This document shows, one piece after another, positions 1 to 6,331 of a stretch of DNA of 6,785 nt. Position 1 is the first letter of the stretch. Every line of letters starts with the position of its first letter. A program made the position numbers and the translations under genes. Source of the stretch: Clostridia bacterium (GTDB lineage: Bacteria; Bacillota_A; Clostridia; Christensenellales; UBA1750); contig JAFPSR010000079.1 in assembly GCA_017413675.1 (NCBI GenBank), forward strand, positions 1-6,785, written 5' to 3'. Below the pieces are notes generated by a model. That model made no database searches and was not told the DNA's origin. It worked only from the letters and a program-made list of their open reading frames with translations.

Positions 1-504
1 ACGCTGGCCAAGCTACTTTCCGAAGCCCTGCCCGCAGAAATCGTAAAGGTTTACCACATGGATTCCTATTTCCTCCATCCGTCCCCCCGCACGATCGCGC
101 CGATCACGCGAAAGGAATATGTGGAACATAATCATCCCGATTCCGAGGACCTTCCCAGGCTCCGTGCGGATCTCCGCCATGAAATCGAAACAAATGAGTT
201 TAAGCTCATCCTGGTGGAAGGACTGTTTACGCTGCAGGATGACGAAATCCGCAATATGCTGGATTTGAAAGTGTTCGTCGACCTCAAGAGTGATGAACGA
301 ATCGTCCGCCGGATCAAGCGTTGGATGCGCGGCGGCGAAGACATGGATTCCATCACGGACCGCTATCTGGATACCGTCCGTTTCCGCCATGACGAATTTG
401 TCGAACCCAGCCGCTGGCATGCCGATATGGTGATCAACGGGACCCTGTCGGAAACCGGTGTGGATCTGCTTCTAACCTATATCCGGCAGAAAATCGACTG
501 CTGA
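1..504 (+). CDS. udk: Uridine kinase-family nucleoside kinase, 5' end cut off by the window edge
   Basis: The frame is open from base 1 and ends at TGA 502-504, leaving 167 visible residues. The first residues, TLAKLLSEAL, look like the helix directly after a P-loop (GKS/T), so the Walker A motif and true start lie off the left edge. Udk-like landmarks follow in order: MDSYF near residue 20, matching the QDSYY region; a HPDSEDL segment near 42, matching the DHP segment; LVEGLF near 72; a VFVDLKSDERIVRRIKR stretch near 91-107, matching the lid region; and RYLDTVRFRHDEFVEPSRWHA near 120-140, followed by a DMVING end. These strongly resemble the Udk pattern of YLNTV, a histidine, then FVEP and AD. 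Family members phosphorylate uridine or cytidine using a nucleoside triphosphate in the cytoplasm. The exact substrate is inferred. The methionine at base 58 is internal, not the start. The gene converges on the pyr operon, so salvage and de novo UMP genes meet here. Confidence 0.82.
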   Translation, partial: TLAKLLSEALPAEIVKVYHMDSYFLHPSPRTIAPITRKEYVEHNHPDSEDLPRLRADLRHEIETNEFKLILVEGLFTLQDDEIRNMLDLKVFVDLKSDERIVRRIKRWMRGGEDMDSITDRYLDTVRFRHDEFVEPSRWHADMVINGTLSETGVDLLLTYIRQKIDC

Positions 505-526
505 GCCATTTCCCCATATAAAACTT

Positions 527-560
527 CCGCAGCATCGCCTTTCAGCGGTGCTGCGGTTTT
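527..560. terminator. Bidirectional intrinsic terminator between the kinase gene and the pyr operon
   Basis: A 12-base-pair stem is formed by CCGCAGCATCGC (527-538) and GCGGTGCTGCGG (545-556), with a single T-G wobble and a six-base loop. On the plus strand it is followed by TTTTCTTTC, 22 bases after the kinase stop codon. Read on the minus strand, the same stem is followed by AAGTTTTATAT and lies 18 bases after the pyrI stop codon. One hairpin can therefore end both convergent transcripts. The plus-strand T tract is adjacent to the stem and looks slightly better than the minus-strand one. The structure is seen directly; termination is inferred. Confidence 0.88.
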
Positions 561-574
561 CTTTCGGATGGGAA

Positions 575-1006
575 TCAGCGGAAAGCGTCTGTTTCCGCTT
601 TCGTTTCGCAGTACTGACAGGAATAGATCCTGTGTTCCGCGTCCGTCAGTGTAAAGACCTGCGGAAGCGATTTTTCCACGCTGGTAATGCATCTTGGGTT
701 CTTGCATACCAGGATGCCCTCGATCCTTTGCGGCAGGTTCAGATGCTTTTTCTCCACGATCCTGCCGTCCTTGATGATGTTGACCGTAATGCCTGGGTCC
801 AGGAATCCGAGGATGTCCAGGTCTACCTCGATATCATCATCGATCTTGATGATATCCTTGCGGCCCATCAGGCTGCTTTTCGCATTCTTGATAATCGCGA
901 CGCTGCAGTCCAGTTCGTCCAGATGGAGAGCCTGGTAGATGGTCAGGCCCATGCTGGCTTTGATATGATCCAATACAATTCCCTGCTGTATGCTGTCAAT
1001 ATTCAT
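575..1006 (-). CDS. pyrI: Aspartate carbamoyltransferase regulatory chain PyrI
   Basis: This 143-residue protein is the non-catalytic, zinc-binding subunit that binds nucleotides and sets the activity of PyrB in the allosteric ATCase holoenzyme. The zinc domain is clear: Cys101, Cys106, Cys130 and Cys133 have the same spacing as E. coli Cys109/114/138/141. In the N-terminal allosteric domain, GIVLDHI gives Asp13-His14 (E. coli Asp19-His20), MGRKDIIKI gives Lys54 (E. coli Lys60), and Lys86 before NLPQRI matches Lys94, so nucleotide binding looks intact. It is about ten residues shorter than the E. coli chain. The ATG lies four bases after the pyrB stop, and GGAGG inside the last pyrB codons gives a ten-base spacing, implying coupled translation and matched subunit supply. 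It is the last gene of the operon, just before the shared terminator. Confidence 0.96.
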   Translation of the reverse strand: MNIDSIQQGIVLDHIKASMGLTIYQALHLDELDCSVAIIKNAKSSLMGRKDIIKIDDDIEVDLDILGFLDPGITVNIIKDGRIVEKKHLNLPQRIEGILVCKNPRCITSVEKSLPQVFTLTDAEHRIYSCQYCETKAETDAFR

Positions 1007-1010
1007 CTGC

Positions 1011-1922
1011 TCAAGCCTCCTGTACCAGTTTCATAAGCAAAGCCATCCGGACAAATTTCCCGTTCCGTACCTGCTCGAAATACTTAGCCCTCGGATCATC
1101 GTCCACACGGGTTGAAATTTCGTTTACACGGGGTAGCGGGTGCAGGATACATAAATCCTCCTTTGCCGTCTCCAGCTTGTCCAGATCCAGAATATAGCGG
1201 TCTTTCAGGCGGATATAGTCCGCTTCATTGAAGAATCTTTCCCTCTGCACACGGGTCATGTAAAGGATATCGAGTTCGGGCATGACTTCTTCCATGCTGT
1301 CCAGTTCCCGGTAATCTGCGTGATTCTGTTCCATCGCGCGGATAATGTAATCCGGCGCCCGCAGTTCATCCGGGGAAATCAGATAGAAGCGGATGCCCTC
1401 ATAAGCCATCAGGGCATGGATCAGGGAATGGACTGTCCTGCCGAATTTCAGGTCCCCGCAAAGGCCGATCGTAAAGCCGTTCAGTCTTCCCTTTTCCCGG
1501 CGGATTGTCAGAAGGTCCGTCAGTGTCTGTGTCGGGTGGTTGTGCCCGCCGTCCCCGGCATTGATGATCGGGACATAGGATTTGGTGGAAGCCGCCAGAG
1601 GCGCGCCCTCCTTGGGATGCCGCATGGCGATCACATCACAGTAGCAGCTCACGGTCCGGATGGTATCCATCAGGCTTTCGCCCTTGGCGGAAGAGCTCGT
1701 ATCCGCAGAAGAAAAACCCAGGACGCTGCCGCCAAGGTCCAGCATCGCGGATTCAAAGCTCAGCCGGGTCCGGGTACTGGGCTCGAAAAACAGCGTTGCC
1801 AGTTTTTTCCCATCCAGGACATGGGCATACTTTGCAGGGTTCCGGATGATGTCATCCGCACGGTCCAGCAGTTCATCGATCTCGGCAACACTTAAGTCAT
1901 TGATGTCGATCAGGTGTTTCAA
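1011..1922 (-). CDS. pyrB: Aspartate carbamoyltransferase catalytic chain PyrB (TTG start)
   Basis: PyrB joins carbamoyl phosphate and L-aspartate to give N-carbamoyl-L-aspartate, the committed step of pyrimidine synthesis, in the cytoplasm. The 303-residue length is normal. The carbamoyl-phosphate site [13 protein letters not shown] spans residues 45-57. The mobile loop TSSSAKGES holds Lys80 (E. coli Lys84). Arg101 sits in MRHP, His129 and Gln132 in [12 protein letters not shown], Arg162 in KFGRTVHSL, Arg224 in MTRVQ, and HPLPRVNEI starts at 261. No key residue is missing. I chose the TTG at 1920-1922 because GGAGGAG lies six bases upstream and the product then begins [10 protein letters not shown], the usual PyrB beginning. 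A TTG five codons earlier overlaps that ribosome binding site and has none of its own. It follows pyrE by 25 bases, and pyrI follows it by four, so it should be the PyrI-regulated form. Confidence 0.96.
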   Translation of the reverse strand: MKHLIDINDLSVAEIDELLDRADDIIRNPAKYAHVLDGKKLATLFFEPSTRTRLSFESAMLDLGGSVLGFSSADTSSSAKGESLMDTIRTVSCYCDVIAMRHPKEGAPLAASTKSYVPIINAGDGGHNHPTQTLTDLLTIRREKGRLNGFTIGLCGDLKFGRTVHSLIHALMAYEGIRFYLISPDELRAPDYIIRAMEQNHADYRELDSMEEVMPELDILYMTRVQRERFFNEADYIRLKDRYILDLDKLETAKEDLCILHPLPRVNEISTRVDDDPRAKYFEQVRNGKFVRMALLMKLVQEA

Positions 1923-1928
1923 TCTCGT

Positions 1929-1935
1929 CTCCTCC
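1929..1935 (-). promoter_or_regulatory. Ribosome binding site fixing the pyrB TTG start
   Basis: GGAGGAG reads on the minus strand from 1935 to 1929, six bases before TTG 1922-1920. It lies in the 25-base pyrE-pyrB gap. The strong match probably compensates for the weak start codon, and it rules against the upstream TTG at 1937, which this site overlaps. Confidence 0.8.
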
Positions 1936-1947
1936 AAGAAAAGAGTC

Positions 1948-2589
1948 TTACTTTTTCATCCAGCTTTCATCCGACGGGTTGTTTCTAAATGCGATCAGCC
2001 GGGCAATGTCGTCTTTGGCAATCAGGCCGTCTTCCGCGGCAACTTCCACGAGCACATCGAAATTGGAGAGGCTGTAATTGATGGTCTTGTGCGCTGCAAT
2101 ATTGTCCAGCCCGCGCTTCATGCCGTAGGTAAAGATGGAAACAATACCCAGGACATCTGCCCCGGCTTCCCGCAGGACGTCTACAACTTCCAGCACGCTG
2201 CCGCCGGTAGAAATCAGGTCTTCCACCACGACAACTTTTTGGCCCTTTTCCAGCTTGCCTTCAATCTGGTTCTGTCTGCCGTGATCCTTGGCGCCACCAC
2301 GGACATACCCCATGGGCAGGCCCATCATATGTGCAACAATCGCCGCATGCGCAATACCGGAAGTGCTGGTGCCCATCAGGACTTCACACTCCGGGAAATG
2401 CTCTTCGACCAGCTGGCGGAGTCCGTTTTCAACGTCCAGCCGAACTTCGGGTGCCGTCAGCGTCAGCCGGTTATCACAGTAAATCGGGCTGTGGATGCCG
2501 CTGGCCCAGGTAAACGGGTCATCCGGACGAAGGAATACAGCCTGGATGGACAGAAGGTCCCTGGCGATCTTTTTTTCCAATTCTGACAT
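1948..2589 (-). CDS. pyrE: Orotate phosphoribosyltransferase PyrE
   Basis: PyrE transfers the ribose 5-phosphate of PRPP to orotate, giving OMP and pyrophosphate. The 213-residue product has normal length. The PRPP-binding motif [13 protein letters not shown] spans residues 119-131 with the acidic pair Glu123-Asp124. The flexible catalytic loop reads [17 protein letters not shown] (95-111) and keeps Arg97, Lys101 and His103. The residue after Arg97 is glycine where E. coli has lysine, a mild variation. The substrate-side segment [16 protein letters not shown] (27-42) is typical. The ATG at 2587-2589 was chosen because AAGGAG lies eight bases upstream and the product then begins like known PyrE proteins. 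The same frame stays open upstream to 2760, but that extension lies inside pyrF and has no PyrE character. It starts 16 bases after the pyrF stop. The enzyme normally works as a dimer. Confidence 0.96.
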   Translation of the reverse strand: MSELEKKIARDLLSIQAVFLRPDDPFTWASGIHSPIYCDNRLTLTAPEVRLDVENGLRQLVEEHFPECEVLMGTSTSGIAHAAIVAHMMGLPMGYVRGGAKDHGRQNQIEGKLEKGQKVVVVEDLISTGGSVLEVVDVLREAGADVLGIVSIFTYGMKRGLDNIAAHKTINYSLSNFDVLVEVAAEDGLIAKDDIARLIAFRNNPSDESWMKK

Positions 2590-2597
2590 TTTTGTTT

Positions 2598-2603
2598 CTC
2601 CTT
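2598..2603 (-). promoter_or_regulatory. Ribosome binding site fixing the pyrE start
   Basis: AAGGAG reads on the minus strand from 2603 to 2598, eight bases before ATG 2589-2587, in the short gap after the pyrF stop. It supports the ATG over the 57-codon upstream extension of the open frame. Confidence 0.75.
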
Positions 2604-2605
2604 CC

Positions 2606-3301
2606 TCAGTCAACAAACTCCCGGACACACCGGCGGTAAGCAGCCACCGGATCCTCCGCGGCGGTAATGGCACGGCCGACAACAATATAATCGGCTCCCA
2701 GTTCCTTAGCCCTTGCAGGTGTCGTGACCCGCACTTGGTCATCCTTTGCCCCGTCCGCAAACCGGATCCCTGGGGTCACGGTCAGGAAATCCTTTCCGCA
2801 GGCTTCCTTGATTACCGGGACTTCCAGCGGGGAGCAGACCACGCCGTTGAGACCCGCCTGTTTCGCGTTCAGCGCATACTGTTTTACTGTTTCCGCCATG
2901 GAAGCGGAGATCAGGAGCTCTTTGTGCATCCTCTCTTCACTGGTGGAGGTCAATTGGGTTACCGCGATCAGTTTCGGGGCATCTTCCCCATCCCCCAGCC
3001 CTTCCCGGGCCGCACGCATCATGTCAATCGTTCCCGCTGCGTGCAGGTTGGTCATATCCGCCCCCAGGCCGCGCAGCACCATGCAGGCATGCTTGACGGT
3101 ATTGGGGATATCATGCAGTTTCAGGTCCAGGAAAACCCGGTGTCCCATCTTTTTGATCAGGCGTACGATTTCCGGTCCTTCCGCATAGAAGAGTTCCATC
3201 CCGATCTTGACGTAAGGTTTTTCTTCGGTGAACAGTTTCAGGAAGGAAACCGTTTTCTCCAAAGACGGAAAATCACAGGCGATCATGACATCTTTTCCCA
3301 T
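2606..3301 (-). CDS. pyrF: Orotidine 5'-phosphate decarboxylase PyrF
   Basis: PyrF removes CO2 from OMP to give UMP, the last de novo step. The product is 231 residues, the usual size of the short bacterial TIM-barrel form. The catalytic motif [12 protein letters not shown] spans residues 57-68 with Asp59, Lys61 and Asp64. The first strand carries IACDF (7-11, Asp10) and VKIGMELF (31-38, Lys32). VTPGIR is at 175-180, and the phosphate-binding end IVVGRAIT carries Arg210. All expected catalytic residues are present. The ATG at 3299-3301 is preceded by an AAGGAAG-type site. The gap after pyrD is 20 bases and pyrE follows 16 bases downstream, so OMP synthesis and decarboxylation are encoded side by side. 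Confidence 0.97.
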   Translation of the reverse strand: MGKDVMIACDFPSLEKTVSFLKLFTEEKPYVKIGMELFYAEGPEIVRLIKKMGHRVFLDLKLHDIPNTVKHACMVLRGLGADMTNLHAAGTIDMMRAAREGLGDGEDAPKLIAVTQLTSTSEERMHKELLISASMAETVKQYALNAKQAGLNGVVCSPLEVPVIKEACGKDFLTVTPGIRFADGAKDDQVRVTTPARAKELGADYIVVGRAITAAEDPVAAYRRCVREFVD

Positions 3302-3321
3302 TTTCTATTCTTCCTTTCGCT

Positions 3322-4227
3322 TTACTGTATTTTCAGATCCCGTAAGGATGTAATCCCGTATTTTTCCATGGTCCGCGGTAGCGCTTCGATGATTTCCGGA
3401 CAGGCATAGGGATTGCGGAGGTTTTCCGACCCGACCTGCACAGCGGAAGCGCCGGCCATCATCATTTCCAATACATCTTCCGCGCTGGCGATACCACCCA
3501 TCCCGATAACCGGAATGTTCACTGTATGGGCAACCTGGTAGACCATCCTGAGGGCTACCGGGAATACAGCCGGTCCGGAGAAGCCGCCCATCCGGTTGGC
3601 AAGGACCGGGGTCTTCCTGCGCAGGTCAATCCGCATCCCCAGGAGGGTATTGATCAGGCTGAGTCCGTCCGCTCCTGCTTCTTCGCAGGCTTTGGCGATG
3701 GCAACGATATCCGTTACATTCGGGCTCAGTTTCATATAAACCGGTTTACGGACGGCCGCCTTGACTGCCCGGGTAACTTCCGCAGCACAGTCCGGATCCG
3801 TTCCGAAAGCCATACCGCCATGCTGCACATTCGGACAGGAGACATTCACTTCCAGGATGGAGACCTGTTCCTGTGCATCCAGCTTCCGGGCGACTTCCAC
3901 ATATTCCTCTAATGAAAACCCGCATACGTTGGCAATGAGGGGTTTATGATAATAGGTCTTCAGTTCGGGCAGGATATCCCGAATGACAGCGTCCACACCC
4001 GGGTTCTGCAGGCCCACGCTGTTCAGCATGCCGTCGGAACACTCCGCGATACGCGGCGTCGGGTTTCCGAATCTGGCTTCCCCGGTCGTCCCCTTCATAC
4101 TGAAGGCCCCCAGGATATTCAGGTCGTACAGTTCGCGGAATTCTTCCCCGTACCCGAATGTCCCGCTGGCCGGGATCACCGGGTTGGTCAGGACAACGCC
4201 GGAAAGATTGACGGAAAGATCTACCAT
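3322..4227 (-). CDS. pyrD: Dihydroorotate dehydrogenase catalytic subunit, class 1B (PyrD)
   Basis: PyrD oxidises dihydroorotate to orotate on an FMN cofactor. In class 1B enzymes the electrons pass through PyrK to NAD+, in a cytoplasmic PyrD2-PyrK2 complex. The 301-residue protein has no N-terminal membrane segment, unlike quinone-linked class 2 enzymes. It shows SMKGTTGEARFGNPTPR at 43-59 (Lys45 near FMN), GLQNPG at 72-77, EVNVSCPNV at 126-134 with catalytic Cys131 (class 1 uses Cys where class 2 uses Ser), MKLSPN at 165-170, and the phosphate-binding end IPVIGMGGI (238-246) with VQVGSE (263-268). The ATG overlaps the end of the ancestral pyrK frame by seven bases, and AAAGGAGG lies seven bases upstream of it, inside pyrK. 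Coupled, equal expression of the two subunits is therefore expected. With pyrK frameshifted as written, PyrD would lack its normal electron acceptor. Confidence 0.96.
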   Translation of the reverse strand: MVDLSVNLSGVVLTNPVIPASGTFGYGEEFRELYDLNILGAFSMKGTTGEARFGNPTPRIAECSDGMLNSVGLQNPGVDAVIRDILPELKTYYHKPLIANVCGFSLEEYVEVARKLDAQEQVSILEVNVSCPNVQHGGMAFGTDPDCAAEVTRAVKAAVRKPVYMKLSPNVTDIVAIAKACEEAGADGLSLINTLLGMRIDLRRKTPVLANRMGGFSGPAVFPVALRMVYQVAHTVNIPVIGMGGIASAEDVLEMMMAGASAVQVGSENLRNPYACPEIIEALPRTMEKYGITSLRDLKIQ

Positions 4228-4957
4228 ATGATTTCCTCCTTTACCAGAACCGGTCCGTCCTTGCAGATCCGTTTATTGCCGTACCTAGTTTTGCAGGTGC
4301 ACCCCATGCAGGCCCCGATCCCGCAGGCCATCCTCTCCTCAAAGCTGCATTCCCCGGACACTTCCGTCTTCAGGCAGACAGCCCTGAGCATCGGTTCCGG
4401 ACCACAGGCATGGAAGAAGGTATAGGAAAAGCCGTCAAGGATATCCGTGACAAAGCCTTTGTGCCGACCGAGCCGTCAACCGTGGCGATGCGCACATCGC
4501 ACCCCAGAGCACGGAAGCGGTCTGCCAGGATCACATCCTGTTCGGAGTTAAAACCCAGTGCGACCATGGGAGTGATACCGCTGCGTATATATTCTTCCGC
4601 AAGTCCCAGGAGCGGGGGCACCCCAATCCCGCCGCCGATCAGGACAGGCTTTTCCTGTTTTCTGACCGTAAACCCGTTTCCCAGGGGCAGAAGGCAGTCC
4701 AGCGTCTCCCCTTCCCATACCCGGGAAAGAATCTCTGTCCCGGTACCGACCACGCGGTAGTACAGCTCCAGGGAATCATCCGTCCAGTCTGCGATGGAAA
4801 TCGGTCGCCGCAGGTAAGTTCGGTCCGCATCCGGAAGAATGTGCACAAACTGCCCCGGATTCCGGATCCCGGAAGTATCCGCCCTGAGGACCAGATGAAA
4901 GATCTGCCTTTGCACTTCTTCTGTTTTCAATACGGTACAAAACTGTCTGATCTCCAT
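4221..4957 (-). CDS. pyrK: Dihydroorotate dehydrogenase electron-transfer subunit PyrK, interrupted by a one-base frameshift
   Basis: PyrK is the FAD and [2Fe-2S] subunit that carries electrons from PyrD to NAD+. From ATG 4957-4955, residues 1-167 are normal: the FAD motif LRRPISI is at 49-55, LPLGNGF at 90-96, and the NAD-side motif IGGGIGVPPL at 107-116. After DGSVGTK (161-167) the frame loses one base near 4456-4457. As written, translation runs through 28 unrelated residues to TGA 4372-4370, giving 195 residues. The next frame continues the family exactly: GFVTD, then HACGPEPML, then Cys212, Cys217, Cys220 and Cys232 in ACGIGACMGC and RICKDGPV, ending at TAG 4223-4221. Restoring one base gives 245 residues, close to normal. 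The tail shows no other damage, so this is either a sequence error or a recent mutation. The ATG abuts the pyrC stop (TAAATG), with GGGAGGA inside the last pyrC codons. If the deletion is real, the iron-sulfur domain is lost. Confidence 0.93.
4450..4462 (-). other. Frameshift site in pyrK, centred in a short palindrome
   Basis: On the minus strand the site reads ACAAAGGCTTTGT. The family pattern DGSVGTKGFVTD needs AAG GGC TTT, but only two G bases are present (4457 and 4456), so one G appears to be missing. The six-base arms ACAAAG and CTTTGT flank a single central G. A short G run inside a palindrome is a plausible spot for a replication slip or a read error. The missing base is inferred from the protein pattern on each side. 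Confidence 0.85.
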
Positions 4958-6241
4958 TTATTTCAGTTCCTCCCTATCCGTCCACACCACATTCCCGTGG
5001 ATCCAGGTCGCCCGGTTTTTCCCGGAAACGGCCCATCCGTCAAACGGGGTAGCCTTTCCCATGGACAGGAAGGAATCCGCGTCAATCGTATAGGACGCAT
5101 CCAGGTCCAGCAGGTTCCCTTCCATCCATTCGCCTTCCCGGAACCGTTCGGGGATCCCGAAGATCTTCCGGGGAGCGGTAATCATCTTATCCAGGAGGAA
5201 TTCCAGAGAAAACAGTCCCGTTTTTACCAGTTTGGTATACAGGACCGGAAAAGCCGTTTCCAGTCCCGTAATCCCCATGGCACTATCGGACAATCCCTTC
5301 GCTTTTTCTTCCCGGGAATGCGGCGCATGGTCTGTCGCGATCACATCGATTGTCCCATCCGCAAGTCCATTAAGCAGGGCATCCCTGTCTTCCGGGCTGC
5401 GGAGCGGGGGATTCATTTTGAACCTTCCCTCTTCCCTCAGATCCTGATCGGACAGGAGCAGATAATGCGGCCCGGTCTCACAGGTTACGGGCAGTCCTTT
5501 GCGCTTGGCCTGCCGGATCAGCTCCACGCTTTCCCGGGCAGACACATGGCACACATGATACCGGCACCCGGTCTTCTCCACCAGGCGCAGGTCCCTGTCG
5601 ATCATCTCATATTCACTGGCGGAAGAAATCCCCCGATGGCCATGCTCATGCGCATACTGTCCGTCATGGATATAACCGCCGTTCAGAAGGTGATTGTATT
5701 CACAATGCGCTGCAATGGGTTTACCCAGGGGACGGATCCGGTTCATGATTTCCAGCATGAGTCCCTCGTCCTGGATGCCGCTTCCGTCATCCGAGAACCC
5801 GATCACATGATCCAGCATCCCGGCATAATCCGCACATTCCCCCATGCCTTTCCTTCCCAGGGTGAGGGCACCGTAGGGATAAACATGGACCAGGGCATCC
5901 TTCTGGATGCAATCCAGCTGTACACGCAGGTGGTCCGGTGTATCCGGGACCGGGTCCAGGTTCGGCATGGCGCAAAGATCCGTGTATCCCGCCGCCGCGC
6001 CTGCCATAGTCCCTGTCCGTATGGTTTCCTTATAAGAAAACCCCGGTTCCCGCAGGTGAACATGTACATCTGCGAAACCGGGAGTAATCACAAAAGAATC
6101 GGAAAGGGAAACAACTCGGTCGGAAGCGGAAACAGGAATCCCTCTCTGAACGGAAACAACACGTCCTTCCTGAAGAAGAACATCCGCTTCCTGCAATTGG
6201 TTCTGAGCAAAAACGTTTGCTCCCTGTAATAAAATCCGCAC
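4958..6241 (-). CDS. pyrC: Dihydroorotase, type I (PyrC, GTG start)
   Basis: PyrC is a zinc amidohydrolase that reversibly closes carbamoyl-aspartate to dihydroorotate. The 427-residue length suits the type I, Bacillus-like form rather than the shorter E. coli form. Metal and catalytic motifs are all present: DVHVHLREPG at 58-67 with His60, His62 and substrate-binding Arg64; MPNLDPVPD at 92-100; FSDDGSG at 149-155 with metal-bridging Asp151; AAHCE at 177-181 with His179; HVCHVSA at 229-235 with His232; CETGPHYLLL at 254-263; and IATDHAPHS at 301-309 with Asp304. I chose the GTG at 6239-6241 because GGAGG lies eight bases upstream and VRILLQGANVF is a typical first strand. The open frame runs 22 codons further upstream across the putative promoter without family character. 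It is the first pyr gene of the cluster, and its TAA touches the pyrK ATG. Confidence 0.96.
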   Translation of the reverse strand: MRILLQGANVFAQNQLQEADVLLQEGRVVSVQRGIPVSASDRVVSLSDSFVITPGFADVHVHLREPGFSYKETIRTGTMAGAAAGYTDLCAMPNLDPVPDTPDHLRVQLDCIQKDALVHVYPYGALTLGRKGMGECADYAGMLDHVIGFSDDGSGIQDEGLMLEIMNRIRPLGKPIAAHCEYNHLLNGGYIHDGQYAHEHGHRGISSASEYEMIDRDLRLVEKTGCRYHVCHVSARESVELIRQAKRKGLPVTCETGPHYLLLSDQDLREEGRFKMNPPLRSPEDRDALLNGLADGTIDVIATDHAPHSREEKAKGLSDSAMGITGLETAFPVLYTKLVKTGLFSLEFLLDKMITAPRKIFGIPERFREGEWMEGNLLDLDASYTIDADSFLSMGKATPFDGWAVSGKNRATWIHGNVVWTDREELK

Positions 6242-6249
6242 AGAGTAAT

Positions 6250-6254
6250 CCTCC
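6250..6254 (-). promoter_or_regulatory. Ribosome binding site fixing the pyrC GTG start
   Basis: GGAGG reads on the minus strand from 6254 to 6250, eight bases before GTG 6241-6239. It is the only good ribosome binding site in the 90-base gap and supports the GTG over the upstream TTG at 6307. Confidence 0.8.
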
Positions 6255-6271
6255 GTTTTCTGTCTTTTGCG

Positions 6272-6301
6272 ATGATAGCATTCCTGCCCCCAAAGGCACA
6301 A
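6272..6301 (-). promoter_or_regulatory. Candidate sigma-A promoter of the pyr operon, extended -10 type
   Basis: On the minus strand TATCAT (6277-6272) differs from the consensus -10 box at one base and is preceded by TGC, giving an extended -10. A weak -35 candidate, TTGTGC (6301-6296), lies 18 bases upstream. Transcription would begin near 6265, leaving a leader of only about 24 bases that is mostly ribosome binding site. This leader is too short for a PyrR-type attenuator or a riboswitch. It is a pattern match only; the operon could also be read through from the upstream gene, since no terminator is visible between them. Confidence 0.45.
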
Positions 6302-6331
6302 GAGCAATTGTGTTAAGAATAGGCAATTCCT

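Noticed and set aside
2590..2760. 57-codon N-terminal extension of pyrE
   Set aside because: It lies within pyrF in another frame, and the ATG at 2589 has a good ribosome binding site and family-like N-terminus.
1660..3409. Two plus-strand open frames of about 300 codons (1660-2586 and 2495-3409) opposite pyrB, pyrE and pyrF
   Set aside because: They cross gene boundaries of well-recognised minus-strand genes, have shadow-like composition, and lack start signals.
4440..4470. Programmed ribosomal frameshifting in pyrK
   Set aside because: No slippery heptamer and no obvious stimulatory structure at the site. PyrK is normally one continuous frame, so a deletion or sequence error is simpler.
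4841..6229. 462-codon plus-strand open frame antisense to almost all of pyrC
   Set aside because: It mirrors pyrC, is rich in Pro, His, Arg and Gln as antisense shadows are, has no ribosome binding site, and shows no family motif. pyrC has complete catalytic motifs.
6242..6307. 22-codon N-terminal extension of pyrC from a TTG at 6307
   Set aside because: It has no ribosome binding site, would cover the promoter-like sequence, and family similarity begins at the GTG at 6241.
6242..6331. Possible terminator or PyrR attenuator upstream of pyrC
   Set aside because: Only weak 4-5 base-pair stems (AATTG/CAATT and TGCC/GGCA) without a T tract, and no alternative hairpin pair or PyrR-binding loop pattern.
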